64,000 bases of DNA from Siphonodentalium dalli (lineage: Eukaryota; Mollusca; Scaphopoda; Gadilida; Siphonodentaliidae), in contig CP136066.1 of NCBI GenBank assembly GCA_032622095.1, positions 129,737,917 through 129,801,916 of the forward strand, given 5' to 3'. The notes beneath the pieces are model-generated. The model ran no database searches and was not told the origin of the DNA. It saw only the letters and a list, made by a program, of their open reading frames with translations. Both the position numbers and the translations under genes were made by a program. How positions within the stretch are numbered: the first letter of the stretch is position 1; each line of letters starts with the position of its first letter. Shown here in pieces: positions 1 to 10,100 of the stretch.

Positions 1-173
1 ACTCCATGTATCCCTATTTGTCACACCATAGCCGAATAGCCACTCAAGATATACTGATACACCCAGCCATGTCAGTATAGTCACTCCATGTATGTGTATG
101 CACCTCGCCCATGACCATATAGCAACAATTAAAACCGTATAATATACCCGTATAACCTACACATGACCATACC
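1..173. repeat. End of minisatellite palindrome, right arm (cut by window start)
   Basis: Bases 1-152 match 12,420-12,571 and belong to the right arm of the minisatellite foldback described at 11,562-12,592. This shows that another unit of the same array lies to the left of the window. The truncated LINE fragment begins directly after it. Confidence 0.8.
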
Positions 174-1721
174 ACACGAGTAACCAAGCAAAGAGTGGCA
201 AAATCATCGAGTACATTATTAGACCCAATTATTATCGGCAATTCCCTTCGTGTACTAGAAGCTGAAGTAATAAACCCGGGAGTCTCTGACCACTTAGGTG
301 TATATGTGTCACTAGCTTATGATTATTCACAAGTAACTTCGTTCCAGAGAGTAGTATGGAACTACTCCAGAGCAAATTTTGAAAGAGCCAACGAAATACT
401 CGGTAACACGAACTGGGATGATCTCCTTGAGTGCCTCGACACCGATTCAGCTACCATACTTTTCCAAAATAAATTTATGTCAGTAATGAACGATACAATT
501 CCCCAATCCACTGTTACGGTTCGGCCCAAGGATAAAATCTGGTTTAACTCAGAAATCCGAAGAGAAATTCGCAAACGCGAAAGGCTACGTACAAAAGCCA
601 TAAAAAATAATAATCCCAACACATGGCAAAAATATAAGCAATGTCGAAATAAAGTAAATAACATGAAAAAGTTCGCGAAATCGAAATTTGATGAAAAATT
701 GGAAGACCGCATGAAAGAATCATCATCTCCCCGCGAATTCTGGCAACTAATGAATTACCTACTATGTAAAAAGAAAACAACGAATGTTCCACCCCTATAC
801 TGCTCGAATGCCCATATAAATACCATAAACGTAAATGGAACCGTGTACGCGACTGATGATCTTGACAAGGCTAACATATTAAACCAGAGCTTCATTTCTA
901 ACTCATCAATAAATGACTCAAACCACAGTTTACCTGTGTTCAATTCTCGTTGTAAAAACACGATGGAGGACTTTGAGTTCACCGAAGATGAAATAATTTT
1001 GGCAATTAAATCACTTAAATTAAACAAAGCCCATGGCTACGATGGAATTAGTGCAAAAATGCTCCTAGCTACCGCAGAATCAATTGCTCGTCCATTAGTT
1101 TTAATCTTCAGAAAATCTCTTGATAGCATGACATTTCCATCTGTATGGAAAAAGGCTAATGTTGTCCCCATCTTTAAAAAAGACGACCCCGCTGATAGCA
1201 AGAACTATCGTCCTATTTCCCTTCTACCCTGCTTGGGAAAAATATTTGAGAAAGTTGTACTAAAACAGATCAGGGATTTCTTTAAAAAAAACGAACTACT
1301 ATTCTTACGTCAATCGGGCTTCATGCCAGGGCAAAGCACTTCTCATCAACTCATAGATCTATACAATCACCTGTGTCAATCTCTCGACAATGGACTGTAT
1401 ACATGTTCTATTTTTTGTGATATATCAAAGGCATTCGAGAGAGTTTGGCACAGGGGACTAATACATAAACTTTCAAGTTATGGAGTTCGTGGTAAATCTT
1501 TGAAATGGCTAGGAGACTATTTAAATAACCGACAGCAGCGCGTATTAGTTAACAACAGCTTTTCTAACTATGAGATCATCCCAGCGGGCGTGCCACAAGG
1601 CTCAATCTTAGGCCCTTTTCTATTTTTGGTTTACATCAATGATTTAGCAGACAACATCTGTTCTGTTACGAGAATGTACGCTGACGACACTTGCATTACT
1701 AACGAGCACCACGACCTATAG
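156..1721 (+). CDS. Truncated CR1/Jockey-like LINE ORF2: endonuclease tail plus reverse transcriptase (U1)
   Basis: This is an internal piece of a non-LTR retrotransposon polyprotein. The frame is open from 156 (after TAA at 153-155) to the TAG at 1,719. No ATG starts it; the codon at 195 is GTG and is only a counting point. Numbered from that GTG, residues 1-40 are the end of an APE-type endonuclease with the terminal SDH triad (31-33). The RT part then shows NKAHGYDG (277-284), YRPISLLP (338-345), FCDISKAFERVWH (407-419, catalytic D409), GVPQGSILGP (465-474) and YADD (495-498). The frame ends ten residues after YADD, so the thumb, C-terminal region and 3' UTR are gone. KAFE replaces the usual KAFD, although the catalytic Asp is present. 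Without most of the endonuclease and the RT thumb it should not be autonomous. Family placement is CR1/Jockey superfamily; the exact clade is unclear. Confidence 0.85.
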   Translation, partial: PTHDHTTRVTKQRVAKSSSTLLDPIIIGNSLRVLEAEVINPGVSDHLGVYVSLAYDYSQVTSFQRVVWNYSRANFERANEILGNTNWDDLLECLDTDSATILFQNKFMSVMNDTIPQSTVTVRPKDKIWFNSEIRREIRKRERLRTKAIKNNNPNTWQKYKQCRNKVNNMKKFAKSKFDEKLEDRMKESSSPREFWQLMNYLLCKKKTTNVPPLYCSNAHINTINVNGTVYATDDLDKANILNQSFISNSSINDSNHSLPVFNSRCKNTMEDFEFTEDEIILAIKSLKLNKAHGYDGISAKMLLATAESIARPLVLIFRKSLDSMTFPSVWKKANVVPIFKKDDPADSKNYRPISLLPCLGKIFEKVVLKQIRDFFKKNELLFLRQSGFMPGQSTSHQLIDLYNHLCQSLDNGLYTCSIFCDISKAFERVWHRGLIHKLSSYGVRGKSLKWLGDYLNNRQQRVLVNNSFSNYEIIPAGVPQGSILGPFLFLVYINDLADNICSVTRMYADDTCITNEHHDL

Positions 1722-3000
1722 ATGAGCGGTCTTGGTCCCAACGGGGCTTATTTTTCGAGTTTAATTTTTTTCTTTACACACGGAAAAATTATACATCATA
1801 TGAAAGTAGAAGATGTAGGCTTCATGTTCCGCCCTGCTGTAAAATGTGAAAGTGGTGCCGTTACCATGGAAACGGAATGTAAACAATGTAGATACAGTTT
1901 GATATTAAACCATTTCCGCAAATGGTAAAAACTAATTTAAGCCCATTCTAGAACAGGAACAGACGTTGAAATTCATTTATTGATGATTTGTCCACTATAA
2001 CTATGTTCCAACGATTCCAGTATTAAATAGGATGCACATATAGGTTATACGGGTCTTTATTGCCATTTTGGGGTGAAAAATGGTGATTTTTGCAAAAAAT
2101 GCGATAATTTTGGAATTGGAACATTTGTTGAATACTACATTGGCTACAGTAATAATTTATGCATTATTATGATGGCATCATACGTGTACTTAAAATTAAT
2201 TTGGATAAAACTGCCGAAAAGGCCCAATACCAAGAGAAATACCTGTTACCATGGAAACGATATTTAAAAATACAAAAAATGCCATTATTGGAAAGAAATG
2301 AAGACCTATAACCCATGCGACACAATATAACTTTTTTTACTTTGTTTTTTATGACATGTACTTTTAATCCGGACTTCTGTGTTGGGTAATTGTCGTGGTT
2401 TATTCAGCTGTTGTCATGGAAACGGACCAAATTTCGCCAAATAATGATGTTTTTTTCCCCATAGAGCTGACATTTAAAGCATGTAATTTTATGAAGCAAA
2501 TCTTATTATGACAACCCGTTATAGATGTCTCAAAACCTTTTTCAAAGATTACTATTTCCCAATTATCCCAGTAGTAGCTAGGATGCACATATAGGATATG
2601 AAGGTTTTATTGTCATTTTGGGGTAAATACTGTAATTTTTTGCAAAAAATGCGATAATTTTGGAATTGAAACATTTATTAGATACTACATTGGTTACAGT
2701 AATAATTTATAAATATTATGATGGCTTCTTACGTGTGCTTCAATCTAGTTTTGATAAAACTGCAGAAAAAGCCCAATACCCTGAGAAATACCTATCACCA
2801 TGGAAACGATATTAAAAAATACACAAAATTTCATTATTGGAAAGAAATGAAGTTCTATAACCATTGCGACACAAATAAACTTTTTGAATAATGATGTTTT
2901 CCCCTATAAACCGGACATTTAAATTGTGAATTTTATAAAGCAAAACATATTGTAACAACCTGTTATAGGTATCTCAAAATCTTCAACTCATATACATAAT
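1722..3000. repeat. Diverged ~550-bp direct repeats downstream of the RT fragment (U1)
   Basis: Two main copies can be aligned by eye. TAGGATGCACATATAGG near 2,028 recurs near 2,579. The block CATTTTGGGGT followed by TGCAAAAAATGCGATAATTT at about 2,064 recurs at about 2,614, and each ends in GGAAAGAAATGAAG. A third partial copy of AATAATGATGTTTT...GGTATCTCAAAATC is at about 2,888-2,990. The small open frames here are not conserved between the repeat copies, so no gene is called. Confidence 0.75.
1860..2807. promoter_or_regulatory. Four X-box (RFX)-like motifs
   Basis: GTTACCATGGAAAC at 1,860-1,873 and 2,245-2,258, GTTGTCATGGAAAC at 2,410-2,423 and ATCACCATGGAAAC at 2,794-2,807 resemble the RFX-factor X-box, an imperfect palindrome of the type GTTNCCATGGNAAC. 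The spacing follows the tandem repeat, so the motifs came with it. No binding is shown; the resemblance is the only evidence. All units have equivalent sites. Confidence 0.35.
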
Positions 3001-3351
3001 ACAATAGGGGATAAGAGCACCCCTAAGACGACTTTCCTGCAGGTTTGCCAGACAAATTTACCATTATGTGAACGTACCCTGACATGGTACTCATCATACT
3101 TAGAGTCCACGTGTTTTTATCGTTTTATTCCCAATTTCTCAGCTGTTTCTGTCGATCTAGACGAAAATTGTCTAAATAGTGATGTGTTTTGCACAATTTG
3201 TTTTATTATTGGAAATTGAGTTAAAAATTAAAAACCAACACCACGTATCTGGAAAATGCCATGATAGGATTTTAAAAGATTCGCTGTCTGGGAATTATGA
3301 AACTGATTTGAAAGCAAATAGTTGATGATTATAAGCTACATCCCTAAATAG

Positions 3352-4048
3352 TAATTACCTGTAACTTTGGTATCTGTCATAGTTTACGCGAGAAATTTTA
3401 AACACATATCAGGGACATGTTCCCCCTTCTTGAATGTTAAAAAACATTTCCAGATGCTTGTCGTATTTTAATTGATTTTATGCGATGAAATAATGCGAAA
3501 ATTCAGAAAATTGCACTAATTTCTCAATATTTTGCGGTTTTAGTAAACACCTGATAAAAGTCGTTCTATTTGGGAATTTTTAAACCAAATTTGCAGACAA
3601 TATAGAGTAAACACAGTACTATCGGAATATCGTCAAGGAGTTCTGTGCCGAAGCTGCCGTCAATAAATTCGCTTTTTCGTGTTCGACGAAAATGAAACTT
3701 GTCTGTTTAAAGGTCCCATTTTCGTGTCGAATGGTGATAGAATCTCCATTTGTCAAGTTGATGGATAAATTACATCACACTTAATCGGCTTATGTCCGCG
3801 GCCATAAACCTGTGTTTTTATAACAATTTATTGGAGACAAACTGTTGCGCGCTTACCAGTTGAAGTTAATAATCGTGAAGCCTGTGTAACAAATGTTCAA
3901 ATACAACGAAAAAAAAATACGTAAAATAAATAGCGTGACCAATGAGCATTCACAAAACAATATACATCAGTTTTGAAAACGAGTAAAAATGATTATAAAT
4001 GAAAACGCTCTTTATCGTTTACCGGCGCTTTTGCGCAAGAAGGTTTTT
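3352..4048. repeat. Long inverted repeat, left arm (U1)
   Basis: Three segments can be named by order: A (3,352-3,574), B (3,575-about 3,700) and C (about 3,728-4,048). Their reverse complements occur in the right arm. Examples: ATAGTTTACGCGAGAAATTT here pairs with AAATTTCTCGCGTAAACTAT near 11,384; GGCTTATGTCCGCGGCCATA pairs with TATGGCCGCGGACATAAGCC near 11,166; GCGCTTTTGCGCAAGAAGG pairs with CCTTCTTGCGCAAAAGCGC near 5,344. The arms match imperfectly, with indels. Confidence 0.88.
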
Positions 4049-4295
4049 AATGGACGCAATCATTGGATTTTGTTCTAGGCTAAAAAAAACAAACAATACA
4101 AAATGTGTTCAAACTTCCTCTTTTGAAAGTTGAAGTAAAACATCACGGGTGTTGTTACAGTCTATTGTGATTCTTTGGTGAGCACGCAGTGAACACAAGT
4201 CATACTTTGCCAAATTAATCCCGTATATCACACATGTTTAGTATACATGACACGTCGTCACTTTCGTGAGAACATCTAACGGAAGTTTTATGGGG

Positions 4296-4304
4296 TATAT
4301 AAAA
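4296..4304 (+). promoter_or_regulatory. TATA-box-like site upstream of the SAP relic
   Basis: GGGGTATATAAAATAG contains a good TATA match (TATATAAAA) just upstream of the SAP-domain relic. Equivalent sites are at about 16,715, 23,588, 34,258, 46,665 and 57,328. The ATG at 4,312 lies too close to be downstream of a TATA-directed start (about 25-30 bp), so the pairing is uncertain. Confidence 0.3.
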
Positions 4305-4311
4305 TAGAAGC

Positions 4312-4588
4312 ATGGCCAGTTGATGTACAGACAGCGAACTAAAAACCTTCCTAAACGACCGTGGTGTTCCATCAACTAGACGAAAAAAAAGATGAGAAAG
4401 TGCAGCTAGCCGAGTTGGCACACAAACAGAAATTTCCAGTTATTCAGTCGGCAGATGATCAACAGAAAACGGTTAATACCCAAAAAGCGAAGTTGTTATG
4501 CCTGGAGTTTTTGTTGTCTTTCTACATACAACGAAGATGTGAAATTCAAGATTTTTCGCCAGATAGATCCAAAGAAATACTTTGTTGA
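4312..4588 (+). pseudogene. SAP-domain relic, stop and frameshift (U1)
   Basis: From the ATG at 4,312 the frame reads Met-Ala-Ser, then TGA at 4,321, then continues in frame as TDSELKTFLNDRGVPST followed by basic residues. This matches the start of a SAP motif (ELK-x2-L-x2-RG-[LV]), a short helix-turn-helix fold that binds DNA in chromatin and repair proteins. After an eight-A run at about 4,383 the continuation (KVQLAELAHKQKFPV) is in the next frame and stays open to TGA at 4,586. So one stop and one shift break the gene; only about 90 codons remain. All six units share both lesions, so the break predates the array. The source gene is not identified. Confidence 0.5.
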
Positions 4589-5159
4589 AATCTCTTGCCA
4601 TATTTTGCTGTATTTATGCAAAACGTGCATCTCCATCTTAACACATCGATGTAGATTGAAAACGACATATTTGCGGTCATGTTATGATAACATAAACGCT
4701 CTTTATTGGTTCCGTTTTATATGGTATAAAATGACCTTCCGAATTACTCTAAACTTGAAAGTTTTTTGTAGGAAATCAATAAACTTATAGTACATGTACG
4801 AATATTCATATCAAATTAAATAATACTCACGTTTCTGGGTTACGTCGGTCATTATTGCAACCGAAAACTGCACAGCGATTTGAAGGCATTTTCAATTTAT
4901 GATTTTGTAAGGGTAGTAGATGGGCACGAAGCGAAGTGATTTTGTTGAATGAGAGTAGAAGGGTGCGAAGCGCCCGGGATGGTCGAAAAGATCGAGAGAA
5001 GATACCATAGCATATGGATTAGGTTCAAATGTCACAATAGACATGAAGGAGTATCACATCGCCCTCTCACATGCTTCAGTTGTCAGTTAAAACATGAAGT
5101 TTTTCATAAAACAGTTTCATTTTCGTGAAACGCATGCGAAGCAAGATGTGCGAAGAGAG
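4589..5159. other. Unit interior without recognisable gene (U1)
   Basis: Unique sequence between the SAP relic and the right arm. I see only short overlapping frames without family resemblance, an AATAAA at about 4,779 and several GCGAAGCG-type repeats (about 4,926-4,975). The equivalent interval in the other units starts directly after each SAP relic and is the same apart from single-base changes. Confidence 0.6.
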
Positions 5160-5546
5160 AATTTATTGACGGCAGCTTAGGCAGTCTGAGGGGTAATTAA
5201 TCCCAAATGCACGGAACTCCTTTACGATATTCCGATAGTACTGCGTTTACTCTATATTCTCTAAAAAATTTGTGTAAAAGTTCCCAATAGAACGACTTTT
5301 ATCAGGCGTTTACTAAAACCGCAAAATATTGAGAATATTAAAAACCTTCTTGCGCAAAAGCGCCGGTACACGATAAAGAGCTTTTTCATTTATAATCGTT
5401 TATGAAACAGCAATAACACTGTACTTATGGGAACAACTGATGTATATTGTTTTGTGAATGCTCATTGGTCACGCTATTTATTTTACGTAGTTTTTTTCTG
5501 TTGTATTTGAACATTTGTTACACAGGCTTCACGATTATTAACTTCA
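5160..5546. repeat. Long inverted repeat, right arm, part 1 (U1)
   Basis: Reverse complement of segment B (about 5,160-5,280), then a short extra copy of part of segment A (5,283-5,334, CCCAATAGAACGACTTTTAT onward), then the first part of segment C, which is cut at 5,546 by the LINE. A simple inverted copy would read C'-B'-A'; here the order is B'-(partial A')-C'-A', so the arm was rearranged. Confidence 0.85.
5536..5546. repeat. LINE target-site duplication, left copy (U1)
   Basis: TATTAACTTCA, repeated at 11,083-11,093. The plain units have it once (17,955, 24,828, 47,905), which proves it as the target duplication. The 3' copy abuts the (AT)n tail, so its first bases are slightly ambiguous. 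Confidence 0.93.
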
Positions 5547-5577
5547 GGAAAATATAGGGCAGAACTTATTACATTCC

Positions 5578-7107
5578 ATGCCAGCCATGAGCCTCATCGA
5601 TACCATTGAACGATTGGTCGAATATCTTCTAGACGATGATAAAACCGCGGATCGCCCGGTTCACATTCTGTGGGTAATGCAATTTGTTCATAACACTCCC
5701 CGAGATGTCTTCATAGACGCTATTTTGGAAGCAGCTAAAAGCGACGGTATCCTCAAACGAATTAGATCCGTGCTTTTCTATGACACAACGAAGGAACCCG
5801 GATTTCCCCTTGATCAGAATGTACTGTTAAAACAAAGGATACACTCGTCCAAGTCAACTGATTCTGTTGGGGTTCGATTAGCTAAGGACATTTATAACAT
5901 TTTGTGCTTTAAAGTCGATGGCCGTCCGGAATTCCTAGCGAATATGTTGAGTAACTCAAAATCCACAAGTAGTCAGAGTTCTTTTCCAAATTCCCAAGAT
6001 GACATATCGTGCTTGTCATTAAATGGACAACATAATTCCTGGGAAATCAGCACGTTAACAAATGCTGTCATCGAAATGAGAGCTAATATGACAGCCATCC
6101 TTCAACGTGACCAGAAGTTAACTGAGTTAGTCAGCGTGACCATTCCTGAACTAAATGGCAAATTGATTGCTGCTAATTCCCGCATACACGCATTGGAAGC
6201 ACAGGTCGATACAATGAGTGATATGCTTGACACACACGACCTTGCTGTGAACCGAATTGAAAACCACAATTCAAATGGTGTTGTGTCTTTAAAAAACAGT
6301 ATCAAACTAGTGAATGCAAGCCTGGACAACTTACAAGAATCATCCACTCAAATTGAGAAGACTTTGAAATCCCATACCGGGTCAATAGCATCAATCAAAG
6401 GTAGAGTCGAGCCAAAATCTCACCCGAAATGTAACTGTCTGAGTACATGTGTGGAATATTGCAAATCGAAGCTCTTACCATTCATGGATGAAATGGGTCA
6501 AGATTTCGTTGATTCCATGGAGCATATTCTTAAAACGGTTGATGGCAAGTGTAAGTCAGACACAGATAAACCCGTTGCCAAAGTGTTGGAAAATCAGCGT
6601 GAACACATTGTAAATAAGGACTACGACAACATCCATCGCAACACATCGCCTTCGTCCCCTAATTACGAGGGAATAGACTCAGCTATATCCGTTTACTTGG
6701 CAGAGAAGGTTATTGCATCTAACGAACACGATTCAGCACATAGTGACGAGGTAGACACACAGTCCTCCGAAAACGATAAGCAACCAAATCGAAAAGCACA
6801 ACAAAGTCGCGGAAGAGAATACAAATCATATCGCAACAATGGACCCATCAAAACCAAACGTGTGTTCCTGACAAATTTGTACATAGGTGTTGACTTCCAA
6901 CCAGTCGCAGATTGGTTACGTGAAAACCACGTTCGATTCACAGCTATCCACAAGACAACAAACTATAAGAGAGATCAAGCTTCAATGAGGATCAACGTAC
7001 ACATCGATGACGTTGACATGGTACTGCAACGCAATTTCTGGCCTAAATACTGTCACTGCAGAGAATGGATCCCAAAAGAGGAATTCACAGGCTACAGTAG
7101 AAAGTAG
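5578..7107 (+). CDS. LINE ORF1 protein (RNA-binding, nucleoprotein-type), intact
   Basis: A 509-residue protein from the first ATG, 31 bp inside the element; a second ATG three codons on is also possible. The N-terminal about 125 residues are not recognised. Residues about 155-275 have heptad-like spacing suggesting a coiled coil, as in ORF1 proteins that form multimers. A Cys cluster C285-x-C287-x3-C291-x3-C295 could bind metal. A low-complexity acidic then basic linker follows (about 340-425). The C-terminus (about 427-495) starts KRVFLTNLYIG and ends ...RNFWPKYCHCREW, an RRM-like domain with the FWP signature common in LINE ORF1 proteins. By family it should coat the element RNA and aid target-primed reverse transcription; this is inference. 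ORF2 follows after 46 bp in another frame. Confidence 0.8.
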   Translation: MPAMSLIDTIERLVEYLLDDDKTADRPVHILWVMQFVHNTPRDVFIDAILEAAKSDGILKRIRSVLFYDTTKEPGFPLDQNVLLKQRIHSSKSTDSVGVRLAKDIYNILCFKVDGRPEFLANMLSNSKSTSSQSSFPNSQDDISCLSLNGQHNSWEISTLTNAVIEMRANMTAILQRDQKLTELVSVTIPELNGKLIAANSRIHALEAQVDTMSDMLDTHDLAVNRIENHNSNGVVSLKNSIKLVNASLDNLQESSTQIEKTLKSHTGSIASIKGRVEPKSHPKCNCLSTCVEYCKSKLLPFMDEMGQDFVDSMEHILKTVDGKCKSDTDKPVAKVLENQREHIVNKDYDNIHRNTSPSSPNYEGIDSAISVYLAEKVIASNEHDSAHSDEVDTQSSENDKQPNRKAQQSRGREYKSYRNNGPIKTKRVFLTNLYIGVDFQPVADWLRENHVRFTAIHKTTNYKRDQASMRINVHIDDVDMVLQRNFWPKYCHCREWIPKEEFTGYSRK

Positions 7108-7153
7108 TCATTTACACTCAATTTCAGACAGCGCTGCTGTGCGTGTATGCTAA

Positions 7154-10100
7154 ATGGCGACTTTCGTGCACATGTTCACTATCATGGTTGTAATACAAAC
7201 TTGGAATTGCACTGGTATAATGGGATCGAGCAGTTACCTCTCCCAGCTGCTGAGCAAACAAAAGGTGGACGTATTTGGCCTCAGCGAACACTGGTTGAAT
7301 GGTGCGAATGCTCATTTTCTGAACTCAGTCAGTGAGCATTATGTGCATCACGTAGTGTGCGACTCGTCGCAACAACTTCCCATCCAACGTGGGAGACCAA
7401 AAGGTGGCGTGTCATTATCTTGGCATAAGCGCCTGAGTAGTCAAGTGTCGATATTGCCTATTGATGACGACAGGTTGGCTGGTATTCAGCTACAGGTGTC
7501 AAATACGATGTACATGTATATCATACAAGTATACTTACCGTCGACAAATTACTCATATGACCATTATTCCGAATACCTGATCGCACTAAGCAATATCATT
7601 GATATGTATTCTAATTGGGGTACAGTGTTGATAATGGGCGACATGAACGCTGATCCTTCGAAATCAACCGACCGAAGCAAATGTCTTAATTCTTTCCTTT
7701 CAAAGAAGGGCCTCATATCAATAATTGAGACATTTAACCCAGAAAGTCAGTTTAAGACATATGTTCCGGCCGACGGTTTTGGAAATGAGTCTAATATTGA
7801 TCACTTCTTGTCGTTGGCGTCTATCTCGCACATTGTTGATAACTCTATTGTGATTTTGGATGATGAGGCTTTAGATGTGTCGAATCACAGACCCATATTA
7901 CTAGAGCTGAACACGGAATTCCAAACGGATAACGCAAATAACGCATTCACATGCACAAAATACAAATGGAACTCTCTGAAAAATGACGAATCACTAAAAT
8001 CTTCATATGTTGGTAAACTTACGTCTTATCTCCCCGACGAAAAAATCAATTCCGTAGAAAGGCTTGACAAATATTACGCGTCATTGGTAAAAGCCCTCGA
8101 TACCGCATCAAGGGAAACAATTCCAACGGTAAAATACTCAAAGCACATCAAGCCATATTGGAGTGAGGTTCTAAAATGTCTGCATTACGAAATGCGTGCA
8201 TGTCGCAGAGTTTGGATATCAAACGGAAGGCCGAGAAGTTCTGATGACCCTTCCTATGTTCGTTACAAGGCATCGAAACGGGATTTTCGTCGCGAACACA
8301 GAAGGGCATCTGAGACATTTTTAAGTAGTTACGATACAAACGTCGATAAATGTTCAGAAATTGACCAACACATGTTCTATAAACTATTCAACGCTAGGCG
8401 TAAATCCCGATTCGACGCATCATTCTTTCGTGTCGATGACAACGTTCTCCGAGACAAAATGGAAATCAGTGGAGCGTGGGCAAACTATTTTCAGAAACTG
8501 TATAACACAGACTACACTGATACCTATTTCGACTCGGAAATGTTGGCGCTCGTTACAAGAAAGACGGATCGCCTGAAACAAAGTTCACTGGTTTCAGAAA
8601 TTGACTCTCGTCTCAGTTATTGTACTACAACGAACGAAATATCGGGTGCATTGTCCCATTTGAGTATGAACAAGGCCCATGGTTATGATTACATTAATTA
8701 TGAACACCTAATATACGGTGGTCAGCATTTGATCCAGTGCTTATCCACATTATTCTCTGCAATATTTGAGCTAGAACATATTCCTATAGCGGCCAAACGT
8801 GGGATCATTGTACCCCTTTACAAAGGAGGCATTAAGCTTAGAGACCAGTTCAATAGCTATAGGGCAATTACGATCCTTCCAGTTATCTACAAACTGTTTG
8901 AGAAAGTGGTACATATTCGCCTGGAGGATAATGCCCCAAACATGATTAGAGTTCATCCGTTGCAGCATGGATTCCAGAGAGGGGTCAGTTGCAATATGGT
9001 ATCATATCTCTTACAAGAGTGTATCCACTACACTGCCGAAAAACATAGCAAGCTTTTTGCATGCTTCCTTGATGTACAGAAGGCCTTCGATTCAGTCTGG
9101 ATCGATGGCCTTCTGTACAAACTAGCTTTGAGGGGGTTTCACGGCAAAATATGGCGATTATTGAATTGCCTTCTCTCTGGCATCCAATGCACTGTGAGGT
9201 ACGACGGAATCTTATCAAAATGGATCCAAATTCACAAAGGAACCGTTCAAGGAGGAATATTGTCACCTCTGTACTATATGTTGTATATTGACGATCTCAT
9301 TCGTTCACTTGAAATGTCTAACTTTGGATTACGCATCGGTCATATTGATTGCTCTGCCCCAACCCAGGCCGACGATATGTTACTGCTCTCACTGTCGGAG
9401 ACGGGGATTAAAAGAATGTGTGAATTATGTTACAACTATAGCAAAGTGTGGCGATTCAAGTACAATGAATCGAAGACAATGATAATCGCATTCAATGAAT
9501 CGAAACATGATTACCAAAAATCATCCAGAATCTGGCCTATGGGTAATTCAGAGATAAACGAAGTCATTTCGACAACTCACCTTGGAATACCTGTCTCCAA
9601 ATTTAATTTCAACAACGAGCTTACAGAACACATTGTGAGTAAAACTAGGAGCACATACTTCCAATTAACAAAATGCGGCCTTTATGCTGGTGGGATCACG
9701 CCACAAAGCTCATCGAAAATTTACCAATCAATGGTACTCCCAGCAGGTCTCTTTGGTTGTGAACTTTTGTGGGGCATTTCTGAGAAGGATCGCTTAAAAC
9801 TTGAGCGAATTCACCGATTTTGTGTCAAAAATATGCAAGGTCTGCCATACCGAACAAGGACTGATATTGCTTTAGGTTTAATCGGCAGCAAATCACTGGA
9901 ATCACAAATAGAAAAACGCAAATTAAGCTTTGTTGGTTCTATGTGCCGACTTAATCTTCAGAAAACAAGCAAGCATGTTTTTATATTTCGTCTGCACGAG
10001 TCAATACTGCGAAGGCCCACTGCAGGGAACACTTTTATCTCAGATATATCGAAAATTCTTATTAAATATGGCTTGGAGTCTAATTTATCAGAATATTTGC

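Noticed and set aside
362-1027. Minus-strand frames of 82-116 codons inside the RT fragment
   Set aside because: They lie antisense to a clear RT reading frame and show no family resemblance; they are shadows.
195-1721. A complete 508-residue protein starting at 195
   Set aside because: The start codon is GTG, not used this way in eukaryotic nuclear genes, and homology continues upstream into the endonuclease tail. It is a fragment.
4455-4790. A 111-codon frame overlapping the SAP relic
   Set aside because: It is in a different frame from the SAP motif, has no family resemblance, and its start is not ATG in context; likely chance.
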